Of a DNA stretch of 64,000 bases, positions 43,833-51,473 are shown one piece after another. The translations under genes and the position numbers were made by a program. Each line of letters opens with the position of its first letter. Position 1 is the stretch's first letter. The notes under the pieces were generated by a model. It was not told the DNA's origin. It did not search any database and saw nothing but the letters and a program-made list of their open reading frames with translations. The DNA is from Desulfitobacterium hafniense DCB-2 (GTDB lineage: Bacteria; Bacillota; Desulfitobacteriia; Desulfitobacteriales; Desulfitobacteriaceae), in the NCBI RefSeq assembly GCF_000021925.1, contig NC_011830.1:892501-956500 (forward strand). Reading direction: 5' to 3'.

Positions 43833-44774
43833 GTGAAAAGGGTTATCCTTTTATTAGCGTTGATTTTAGCAATGGTGAGCTCGATTACGGCAGGGACCCT
43901 TGCGTCTTATACTGTGGCTATCGACAACCTGGCTGGAGGCAATGTGGTTGCCAAGGAGTTTATTTTCGTCGGCGAAGGAACGGATACCTTTCAAGAGGGC
44001 TTGAAAATAGCGCCTTCGGAGACTCTTCAATGGCAATTTAAAGTGAAAAACTATGAAAGACATGTGGTCACTGAGACCGATATGTACTATAAGCTTACTT
44101 TTGATGTATTTGCCTCTCCTGGCAAAAAGGCTATTGATCCCCTTACAGTAACCGTGAAAGATGGGACGGGGGCTATTCTTAACCAGATGACAGGGGTAGG
44201 GACATTTGACCTGCTTGGTGCCTTTCCACTTTCGGAAACAGGTCAAGAGCGAAATATTTTAGTAGAGATCGCTTGGCCCGATGGAGGTAAATCGGATAAG
44301 GATTATGCCGGAAAAGAGTTTGGCACCAGTATCATAGTGAATGCCCAGGCTTCCCAAGTGCCCTTGGACAGCAACCCAAACCCGGAAACTCCTGAAGGTC
44401 AGGTAAGTGTGCTTTATGAAACCACCACTCCTTGGCAGAACGGGCAAAGCGGAGAGTATCAATATCAATACAAAATTACCATTACCAACAATTCCTCTGT
44501 ATCCATTGAAGATTGGTATATAACCTTCCTTCTCCAAAACGATCGATTGAATAATGCCTGGAATGCCAAGCTAATATCCCGTTCTGATGAAGGAATCTAT
44601 CGATTTGAAAACCCAGCCTATAACAATGTGTCTATGGATAACATTTTACCTGGGCAAAGTGTGTCTTTTGGAGGTTTGGCCAGTGGAATGGGTACGGAAA
44701 CCCTTCGGAATATTGGTGTTGGTGGTAGCAACACAAGCCTTATCACCAACGTTAATGTTATGCACCAGCCTTAA
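43833..44774 (+). CDS. TasA/camelysin-like protein fused to a CBM2-like domain
   Basis: A 313-aa protein. Its signal peptide ends ITAGTLASYT, a SipW-type cleavage region. A TasA/CalY-like beta-sandwich follows (about 28-175: NLAGGNVVAKEFIFVGEGTDTF, KIAPSETLQWQFKVKNYE). A Pro-rich joint leads to a C-terminal CBM2-like module (about 190-300) with TTPWQNG, YKITITNNSSVSIEDWYITFLL, NNAWNAK and NILPGQSVSFGG. TasA proteins form extracellular amyloid-like fibres, so a sugar-binding tail would let the fibre hold a polysaccharide. GTG start after GGAGG. It is the first of three co-directional genes. Confidence 0.75.
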   Translation: MKRVILLLALILAMVSSITAGTLASYTVAIDNLAGGNVVAKEFIFVGEGTDTFQEGLKIAPSETLQWQFKVKNYERHVVTETDMYYKLTFDVFASPGKKAIDPLTVTVKDGTGAILNQMTGVGTFDLLGAFPLSETGQERNILVEIAWPDGGKSDKDYAGKEFGTSIIVNAQASQVPLDSNPNPETPEGQVSVLYETTTPWQNGQSGEYQYQYKITITNNSSVSIEDWYITFLLQNDRLNNAWNAKLISRSDEGIYRFENPAYNNVSMDNILPGQSVSFGGLASGMGTETLRNIGVGGSNTSLITNVNVMHQP

Positions 44775-44795
44775 TGAATCGAAGGAGGAGGGGAT

Positions 44796-44918
44796 ATGAG
44801 GGCAAAGGTTATTTTGATTTTTGCACTAATGGTTATGGTTCTTGGTTCCCTAATGGTGAGCACTCTTTCCAATTATAATAGCGTATCCAGTTTCGGAATA
44901 AGTATCACGCCATATTAA
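44796..44918 (+). CDS. 40-residue leader-like membrane protein
   Basis: A short gene with a strong GGAGGAGGGG six bases before ATG. The product has two basic residues, a hydrophobic stretch (VILIFALMVMVLGSLMV) and STLSNYNSV, matching the signal-peptide end of its TasA-like neighbours (GTLASYT, GTLAMYT). After that it has only about a dozen residues. It lies 21 bases after the first fibre gene and 33 before the second. It could be an accessory peptide, a pseudo-leader that occupies SipW, or a remnant. Confidence 0.6.
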   Translation: MRAKVILIFALMVMVLGSLMVSTLSNYNSVSSFGISITPY

Positions 44919-44951
44919 AAATAAAGCATAACATCATGGAGGTAATAACGA

Positions 44952-45482
44952 ATGAAAAAGGTTCTAAGCATAGTTGCGCTAGCTTTAGTGGTATCCACAT
45001 CCATCATTTCCGGAACTTTGGCTATGTATACTACAGACATTGATGCTTTGGCTCAAGGCAGTACAGTGGCTAAGGAGTTTATCCTGACTGAGGGGGGTAC
45101 AGATACCTTCGTTGAAAATGTCAAGATTGCCCCTTCGGAAACCATGAGCTGGCAGTTTAGCGTCAAAAACTTTGAAGGTGCTGTAGTCAGTGAAACAGCT
45201 ATGGATTTAGATATTGATGTAGATGTTGTGGCGGCTGACGGCAAAAAGGTCATTGCGCCTCTGGTATTTACCGTGGAGAATTCTAAGGGAGATGTGGTCG
45301 GTACTGTAAATTCTTTAGGTAAAGTGGAACTTAATGACGAGTTTGTTCTTAGTGCCCAGGGGCAGGAAAAGGTCTATACCGTATCCGTTAATTGGCCAAG
45401 CGATAATAACGTAGATATTAACTATGCAGGAACAGGCTACGGAACAGCTATTCAAGTCTCTGTAACGGGTACCCAAAAGTAA
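44952..45482 (+). CDS. TasA/camelysin-like fibre protein
   Basis: The 176-aa protein is the single-domain paralogue of the gene at 43833. Its signal ends SGTLAMYTTD, and the shared blocks are STVAKEFILTEGGTDTF, KIAPSETMSWQFSVKNFEG and WPSDNNVDINYAGTGYGTAI. It probably forms the main surface filament. GGAGG precedes the ATG. Processing would need the SipW-type peptidase at 49916. Confidence 0.8.
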   Translation: MKKVLSIVALALVVSTSIISGTLAMYTTDIDALAQGSTVAKEFILTEGGTDTFVENVKIAPSETMSWQFSVKNFEGAVVSETAMDLDIDVDVVAADGKKVIAPLVFTVENSKGDVVGTVNSLGKVELNDEFVLSAQGQEKVYTVSVNWPSDNNVDINYAGTGYGTAIQVSVTGTQK

Positions 45483-45547
45483 TCTGCTTTACGGAAGTAA
45501 GTTTAAAAAGAAAATGGGTTTCACAGGCAAATAAGCGATAGATTCTG

Positions 45548-45586
45548 GAAGCGGAAGCGTTAGTTTAAACTAGTGTTTCCGCTTTC
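45548..45586. terminator. Bidirectional terminator between fibre and germination genes
   Basis: GAAGCGGAA/TTCCGCTTTC is extended by an inner stem to a 4-base loop. It lies between the converging stops at 45482 and 45597. Confidence 0.75.
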
Positions 45587-45596
45587 TGCTCTTTCA

Positions 45597-45818
45597 TTAA
45601 GGATAGCTTAAATGTAATACTTCTTTAAAGATATAGACTAAAGCGTTGCTGGGATTGGGGACTTCAATACCCATAGCCAGCAGTAAGGATAGAATAAAAC
45701 CAATCGACAGGAGAAAGGTAACTGTAATAAGTTCCCGCCAATATCTTTTTTGGATCAATTCCGGTAATTCGAATAATACCACCCCTAAAAAAACTATGAC
45801 CAAGAGCAGAATACTCAC
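45597..45818 (-). CDS. Small two-helix membrane protein of the ger operon
   Basis: A 73-aa protein with two hydrophobic helices (about 2-20 and 28-50). It is 12 bases after the GerB-like gene, in the same direction. Small membrane proteins of this kind accompany several germination-receptor operons and may be the fourth subunit. I see no motif that proves it. Confidence 0.6.
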   Translation of the reverse strand: MSILLLVIVFLGVVLFELPELIQKRYWRELITVTFLLSIGFILSLLLAMGIEVPNPSNALVYIFKEVLHLSYP

Positions 45819-45830
45819 CCTTTATCCCCC

Positions 45831-46925
45831 CTATGTGTGTTTGGGTAATTTTCGAACTTTAGCTAGCAATAATGTGAGGATAGGAAGGAAGACTTCAAAG
45901 GGAAGAGCAAAGAAAGGCCATACATCCACAGTGGTATCAATATTTAATAGAGAAGATTCATGAACAATTAAGCTTAAACAAATGCCGATAATTCCTAAGG
46001 GGACTACTAGAGGGAGATAAGAGCGCAAGCGGAGGAGCTGAGCTATGCCTAGAACCGTCACATAATAAAAGAGACTGCTCTTGATAAACAGCATAATAAT
46101 CAAAGTAATAGCATACAGGACTTCTAACCGGGTAAGATAATTGCCGATATCGATTAAGCGAATACTCTCATAAGAAGGGGAAGTCAGGATGCCCACTAAA
46201 GAACCCAGCACCGTGGTATTGCGAATGATAGGCAAAAGCAAGAAAAGTGATCCAAAACAAAAGCCAAATAGGATAGAGTGTTTAATTTGTTTTTTATTAT
46301 TGACACTGGGCAGGAAGAACAAGAAAATGACGATTTCCAGGTATGGAATGGTAATCATGATGTGAACGCCTTGGATAAAATCAAGCATGGGTGTGTCAAA
46401 AAGGGGAATAAGGTTTGAGAAATCCATCTCCGGAATAAGTAAAGTCATAGTTGAAAAAGTAATAAACAAAGTAATTACAACAAAGAGTGGATTAACTCGA
46501 GCAATAACCTCCAAGCCTAGTCTTACGGCCCAAGCACATACAAAAGTGAACATGAGCAGAACAATCCACATAGGAGTTTCAGGAAGAAGGTACGTTAGCA
46601 AAAAATCTCCCACATAAACCAGATTATAGATGAGAAGGTTAAAGATAAAGACGATGTAGGCTGCGGAGATTAACTTACCGATCAAAGGGCCGTAGACAAG
46701 ATCATGAATCTCCAGCAAGTTGTTTTGCGGGAATTTCTGAGCAAGCCAGATATAGATTAAAACCATAGGCAGACTAAGAATGAATCCGATAATGACGGCA
46801 AGCCAATTATCTTGGTTAATGATTTGTGTGGAATAGGGCACTGTTACGAGGCCCCCTGTGACAAAACCGATGACCAAAAAGTTGAGCTGTGAACTCGAAA
46901 TAATTTCCTTCTCAAGCTTTATCAA
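45831..46925 (-). CDS. Spore germination receptor B-type subunit
   Basis: The 364-aa protein has about ten transmembrane helices of the GerB/amino-acid permease-like family (SSQLNFLVIGFVTGGLVTVPY at the N-terminus). It sits in the spore inner membrane and forms part of the germinant channel with A and C subunits. It is six bases from the upstream C-type gene. Expression is expected only in the forespore. Confidence 0.88.
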   Translation of the reverse strand: MIKLEKEIISSSQLNFLVIGFVTGGLVTVPYSTQIINQDNWLAVIIGFILSLPMVLIYIWLAQKFPQNNLLEIHDLVYGPLIGKLISAAYIVFIFNLLIYNLVYVGDFLLTYLLPETPMWIVLLMFTFVCAWAVRLGLEVIARVNPLFVVITLFITFSTMTLLIPEMDFSNLIPLFDTPMLDFIQGVHIMITIPYLEIVIFLFFLPSVNNKKQIKHSILFGFCFGSLFLLLPIIRNTTVLGSLVGILTSPSYESIRLIDIGNYLTRLEVLYAITLIIMLFIKSSLFYYVTVLGIAQLLRLRSYLPLVVPLGIIGICLSLIVHESSLLNIDTTVDVWPFFALPFEVFLPILTLLLAKVRKLPKHT

Positions 46926-46931
46926 AATTAT

Positions 46932-48101
46932 CTACTCCTTATCTGTTACGGGAGGATAATGTATCCTGCCCGAACGTTCGATGCTGGCGTCCACAGTGAC
47001 TTCGACAATAATCTCTGGAAAAATTTCATCCCAGTGCTCCTGCATATTTTTCCACTCCTTGAGGTGCTTTTTGCGTACGACTTCACCAAAGCCGAAGATG
47101 TCCGCATTGAGTTCCTGAGCCTTTTTGAATGCTGCCAGAACTTCATCTTGAATAGCTGCGGCCTTATTTCGCTCAATAGCTGCCACCTTTTCTTTTGTTC
47201 TTAGGTTTTCAGCGCAATACTGAGCTGCTAATGCACCTTTCTCCTGAATATAAACCTTCATAATCACCTGGTTATCCACTATCTCCGCACTGACCTTAGT
47301 CTTGGAATCAATAATTTCCAGGCTGACTTTACTGCCGCACTCGGGACACTCCACATCGATAATGCCACTCTTTACTTCATCTCTTGCCCATAATAGTCCG
47401 CGGGTTTCGTACTTATTTAATTCCCCAACGAGTTTATCGCCTTTGAAAACAGCTGTTCCTTTAACCTGAAGGGACTCGTTGCCTCCTTTACGGATAATTT
47501 CAACAAGAGGGGCGGTCGGCGCAGTGGTTGGGCTGATTAGATCAGAAAGAAAGTCATTGAGCTGGCTTGTACTGGTTTGAGAGTTTGGGTCTTGATCATC
47601 AAGCAATTTAGAAATATTGATTGCTGGAATCCTGTCTATTACAGGCTTAATATTCAAAACATCCCTAGCATTACCTTCTGAGACAACGAGCCAAATATTC
47701 AATCTGGTTTCATGATCCCGGGCAAAAAAGTCGAGTTCTTTCTGGATGCCTTCCTCGGCATAGTCTCGCCCGAGAATCAGCACTTGAATATGAGGAAAAT
47801 AGAGTTTGCGATTAGATTCATGGGTAAAGTCCCGCAGGATGGAGAAAAGGGTGTCGCCGGTGTTTTGGATATTCCAAAAAGCTTGACTGTCTGGCCCGCC
47901 TAAGGAAGACGACTTGAGCGCTTTTGGATTGGCGATCTGGGCTGTGACCTGGATTTGATTCGGCTCCTGGGCCTTATCTATTCCTAAACCCATGACGATG
48001 GCTAAAGAATTTAATTCTCGTTGATTCCAACATCCTGTTATATTTAAAATTAACGGTGTGCACATCAAAAAGATAACGATTAAATACTTCCGGCTTTTCA
48101 T
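46932..48101 (-). CDS. Spore germination receptor C-type lipoprotein
   Basis: A 389-aa Ger(x)C lipoprotein with lipobox LNITGC. Next come the family start CWNQRELNSLAIVMGLGIDKA and the conserved LPV-like and GFGEVVRKKHLKEWK regions. It lies on the outer face of the spore inner membrane with the A and B subunits. It follows the A-type gene by 36 bases. The gene order A, C, B differs from the common A, B, C. Confidence 0.9.
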   Translation of the reverse strand: MKSRKYLIVIFLMCTPLILNITGCWNQRELNSLAIVMGLGIDKAQEPNQIQVTAQIANPKALKSSSLGGPDSQAFWNIQNTGDTLFSILRDFTHESNRKLYFPHIQVLILGRDYAEEGIQKELDFFARDHETRLNIWLVVSEGNARDVLNIKPVIDRIPAINISKLLDDQDPNSQTSTSQLNDFLSDLISPTTAPTAPLVEIIRKGGNESLQVKGTAVFKGDKLVGELNKYETRGLLWARDEVKSGIIDVECPECGSKVSLEIIDSKTKVSAEIVDNQVIMKVYIQEKGALAAQYCAENLRTKEKVAAIERNKAAAIQDEVLAAFKKAQELNADIFGFGEVVRKKHLKEWKNMQEHWDEIFPEIIVEVTVDASIERSGRIHYPPVTDKE

Positions 48102-48137
48102 AGATATCTTACTCCATCGATCATTATTGCACGTAAA

Positions 48138-49760
48138 CTATTGATCTGGTTTATTCCGGGGGTTCCTGTTTTTGGAGGGGGGTGTTGGTTTTAATCTAAA
48201 GGCTTGTCTTTGGGGATCGTTCCAGCCAATCAAACGGGGACGGGTGAGCATTGCCCATAAAGGGAACCGAACAATGGTATCTTTCAAATCTATAGGGGTG
48301 AGCGGGGCAAAGGGAGAAAAAAAAGGAGTACCGAAGGATCTCAATGATGCCAGGTGGATCATAACTCCGATAAATCCTATCATGATTCCAAAACCACCCA
48401 TGGCTCCTGCAAGAAGAACCATAATTAGTCTCAAGACGGCTCCTGAATCTGTCTGAGCAGGAACGGTAAAGCTGGCAACTGCTGTTAATGATATGACGAT
48501 AACCATAGGTTGACTGACAAGTCCGGCTTGGACAGCGGATTCGCCGAGTACCAAGGCACCAACGATACTGACGGCTTGACCCACAGGGCGGGGCAGTCGA
48601 ATTCCAGCTTCTCTAAGAATTTCGAAGACAGCTCCCATCGTTAGGGCTTCAATAACGGCTGGAAAGGGAACATCTTCCTCAGCAGCAGCCATGGTAAACA
48701 GCAGGGGAGTAGGAATTAATTCTTGATGAAAGGTGCTCAGGGCGACGAAAATTGCCGGCCCAAAGACAGAAATAAAATAAGATAGAAAACGGATCATTCG
48801 CACGATACCTACAAAGTAGGGGCGGGAATAATAGTCTTCCGTACTCGAAAAACTTTCAATGAAAAGTACGGGAACAGTCAACACGAAAGGAGTGCCATTG
48901 ATCAAAAGGGCGGCACGGCCTTCTAAGATTTTTGCTGCGACAGCATCGGGTCTCTCGCTGTTGCCTACTGTAGAAAAGATTGAAAAGGGCGCATCTTCAA
49001 TAAATTGTTCGATATAGCCTGACTCCAGAATGGCATCAGTATTAATCCGATCAAGCCTGCGTTTGATCTCTTCGATGAGTGAGGGATTGGCTATTCCCTT
49101 AATGTAAGCTATGCAAACGACGGTTTTGGTTTCTCTGCCTATTATTGTGGTTTCAAAGGTAAGATTGGGGGTTCGAACATATCGTCTTAACAGGGAGGTA
49201 TTCGTAAGTAAACTTTCTGTAAACCCTAAGCGAGGGCCTCGAACAACGGTTTCAGTCTTGGGTTCATCGAGGCTTCGGGTCTCACCTCCATAGGCTCTAA
49301 TGACAATGGATTCATTTAAACCGGAGATGACCAAGACCGCATATCCTTTCAAGCAATTCTCAATGACTTCATTTATCGTGGCAGCTGTATGAACCTCATC
49401 CATGGAAAGCATTGTTGTTTTAATGTAATCGATATTAAGAAGCTCAGGTTCTTCCTCTTTTTCAATGAGCCGGTCATCAAACATTAGGGGTTTTATTATA
49501 CTCTCGTTCAGGAATGTTTTATCGATCATACTTATTAAGAAGACAAGAGTACCTCTGATTCTTCCCTGAGGACCGAAATCGAATTCGCGAAAAGCTATGT
49601 CATAGCTTGATCCGAGAATGGTTTTAATTTCTTCGAGGTTCTTATACATGTCAGGTGAAAGAGGGGTGGTGGAATATTCATAGATATCCTTTTCGCCATC
49701 AATAGTATTCAGATGCATCAACTTCATGCCCTGGAGTTGTTTTTTTATATATTGAAACAT
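48138..49760 (-). CDS. Spore germination receptor A-type subunit
   Basis: A roughly 540-aa GerA-family protein. The cytoplasmic N-terminal domain (to about 300) is followed by four or five helices with the motif FSTVGNSERPDAVAAKILEGRAALLINGTPFVLTVP. The start is ATG 49760 (MFQYIKKQ); the upstream open frame is hydrophobic but shadows the intergenic region and has no site. Receptors bind germinants such as amino acids or sugars. The ligand cannot be told. Confidence 0.9.
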   Translation of the reverse strand: MFQYIKKQLQGMKLMHLNTIDGEKDIYEYSTTPLSPDMYKNLEEIKTILGSSYDIAFREFDFGPQGRIRGTLVFLISMIDKTFLNESIIKPLMFDDRLIEKEEEPELLNIDYIKTTMLSMDEVHTAATINEVIENCLKGYAVLVISGLNESIVIRAYGGETRSLDEPKTETVVRGPRLGFTESLLTNTSLLRRYVRTPNLTFETTIIGRETKTVVCIAYIKGIANPSLIEEIKRRLDRINTDAILESGYIEQFIEDAPFSIFSTVGNSERPDAVAAKILEGRAALLINGTPFVLTVPVLFIESFSSTEDYYSRPYFVGIVRMIRFLSYFISVFGPAIFVALSTFHQELIPTPLLFTMAAAEEDVPFPAVIEALTMGAVFEILREAGIRLPRPVGQAVSIVGALVLGESAVQAGLVSQPMVIVISLTAVASFTVPAQTDSGAVLRLIMVLLAGAMGGFGIMIGFIGVMIHLASLRSFGTPFFSPFAPLTPIDLKDTIVRFPLWAMLTRPRLIGWNDPQRQAFRLKPTPPSKNRNPRNKPDQ

Positions 49761-49795
49761 TTTGCATAACCTGCCTAAACTATTCCTGCTCTTCC

Positions 49796-49802
49796 TATAA
49801 TG
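49796..49802 (-). promoter_or_regulatory. Possible sigma-G -10 box
   Basis: CATTATA on the minus strand, with GTTTA 17 bases upstream, partly fits the forespore sigma-G pattern. It lies 35 bases before the A-subunit ATG. Confidence 0.35.
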
Positions 49803-49915
49803 CGCAAATATTGAAATAATAAACGAAAAATACAAACTGCATAAAGTTCGTAGAGGCATTGAAAAAAGCTGCTGGGATATAATAGTAATCAGAGAAAGAA
49901 GGAAAGGACGAGAAA

Positions 49916-50458
49916 ATGTCCTCCACAAAATACACAAGTCGGCAGCAAATAGAAGACATGCGCAAAAAGATCCAGGTTGAAAAACAGAAGAAGACTGATC
50001 TACATAGTCCCAAAAAGCTTATACAAAGCAGATGGGGACGCAGAAACGGTCTTCTGAAAGTTGTCAGCGGGATCCTTTTTGGTGCTGTGGTTATAGTTTT
50101 ACTCTTTTCTTTGGTGTCCATTAATATGGCCAAGAACAGAGGAGAGATTCCCAATATTTTCGGTTATTATTTGTTTGTGATTGAATCAGGAAGTATGGAA
50201 CCAACCTTGAAGGTAGGCACAGTTATTATTTCTCGCAGACCTGGAGAACCAGATAGGTTGGAGGAAAGTGATATCGTAACCTTTCGAACTCGATCAGGTG
50301 CTATAGTGACCCATCGCATCATTGAAGTGATCGAGGAAGGAGAGGGGAATATACGCTATCTGACCAAAGGCGATAATCCCAACAACGCCACTGATCAGGA
50401 AGCACTTACTCCAGAGCGGGTAATTGGGGTATTTTTGGCGAGACTACCTTTATTATGA
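49916..50458 (+). CDS. SipW-type (ER-type) signal peptidase I
   Basis: A 180-aa membrane protease. An N-terminal helix (LLKVVSGILFGAVVIVLLFSLV) is followed by the catalytic Ser box ESGSMEP (S93), and by IVTHRI, which supplies H133 in place of the Lys of ordinary bacterial enzymes. The acidic KGDNPN loop is also present. SipW enzymes cut TasA-like precursors, two of which are encoded at 43833 and 44952. It is the first gene of a three-gene unit. AAGGACG precedes the ATG. Confidence 0.87.
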   Translation: MSSTKYTSRQQIEDMRKKIQVEKQKKTDLHSPKKLIQSRWGRRNGLLKVVSGILFGAVVIVLLFSLVSINMAKNRGEIPNIFGYYLFVIESGSMEPTLKVGTVIISRRPGEPDRLEESDIVTFRTRSGAIVTHRIIEVIEEGEGNIRYLTKGDNPNNATDQEALTPERVIGVFLARLPLL

Positions 50459-50495
50459 GGATTTAGCATTATGTGCTATTGGAGGCTAAAAGCCT

Positions 50496-51473
50496 ATGGT
50501 GAATTCAGCTATGTTACAAAGAGTCGTCCTGATGGAAAATCTCTCATCTGCTGAATATTTATTACGGGAAGGTGAGAGCCCACAGCGAGTATTGAAGGAT
50601 ATTAACCTCCAAATCAACAAGGCGGAAATATGGGGAATCATAGGGACATCTGGTTTTGAAATTAAGCTCTTGCTGGAGATCATGGCCAACATTAGACCCT
50701 ACGAAAGCGGGCGCTGTGTCCTGATAGAGCGGGGTATGATGAGGCTAAAACGAGTGATTTTAAAGCATATATTCTATATTGGCAACTCGGACATGCTCTA
50801 TAACACTATGAATGTACTGGAATTTCTCATGCTTGCCACTGCAAAATGGAAGATAGACGTTGTGGAAAGACAGGAGCAGATTTTTGAGTTGATCATCAAG
50901 GTTGGCTTAGGGCATCTTTCCCTTACGTCCATCGGCCTGCTTACTCGAGAAGAGAAGGCGGTGGTTACCTTAGTTGCAGCGGCTTACTCAGATGCCCAGA
51001 TGATTGTTTTTAACCTTCCCGAATATGAGTTTGACTCAATCCTTATAGAGGCTATTGCTGATATAGCTGATTTCATCAAAGAACAAGAGAAAACATTAAT
51101 TGTAGCTACTCCTATCTGTACTCTGATTGAAAAGGCTTGCACCCATATAGCTGTATTGGCGGAGGGACGCTTAATCCATCAAGGTCTTGTTGAGGATTTT
51201 CGTTATCAATATGACAACGTGGAAATAATCATTAAGGATGAGGACCTCAAGGGAACAAAGGAAGCACTGCGGGGGATTCTCTCCAATCATCAGGTAATTG
51301 CAGAAGATAATCGCTTATTAATTAAGAGGGAAGCTTCTTTACCCAGTGATCCAGAAATGATATATAAGAAAATTATTGAATCGGGATATATCCCTCAATC
51401 CATGGAGAAGAATGGCAAGACAGTAGAATATGCCTTAGAGGAGCTTATGAGGCAGTATGATTTATCGGAATAG
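50496..51473 (+). CDS. Degenerate ABC-type ATPase (pseudo-ATPase)
   Basis: The 325-aa protein keeps the shape of an ABC transporter nucleotide-binding domain. The A-loop region (LKDINLQINKAEIWGIIGTSG), a helical domain and IAVLAEGRLIHQGLVEDF are present. The Walker A has lost GK[ST] (GTSGFEIK, 50-57), the signature is LLTREEK rather than LSGGQ, and the Walker B Asp is N173 (MIVFNLPEYEFD), so ATP hydrolysis is unlikely. The reading frame is intact and well placed in an operon, which suggests function without catalysis. It ends inside the next gene (17-base overlap). It lies 37 bases after the SipW gene. Confidence 0.75.
   Translation: MVNSAMLQRVVLMENLSSAEYLLREGESPQRVLKDINLQINKAEIWGIIGTSGFEIKLLLEIMANIRPYESGRCVLIERGMMRLKRVILKHIFYIGNSDMLYNTMNVLEFLMLATAKWKIDVVERQEQIFELIIKVGLGHLSLTSIGLLTREEKAVVTLVAAAYSDAQMIVFNLPEYEFDSILIEAIADIADFIKEQEKTLIVATPICTLIEKACTHIAVLAEGRLIHQGLVEDFRYQYDNVEIIIKDEDLKGTKEALRGILSNHQVIAEDNRLLIKREASLPSDPEMIYKKIIESGYIPQSMEKNGKTVEYALEELMRQYDLSE

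Noticed and set aside
49761..49937. N-terminal extension of the GerA-type protein
   Set aside because: The 59 extra residues lie in the intergenic region with the divergent SipW promoter and lack a binding site; homologues start near MFQYIKK.
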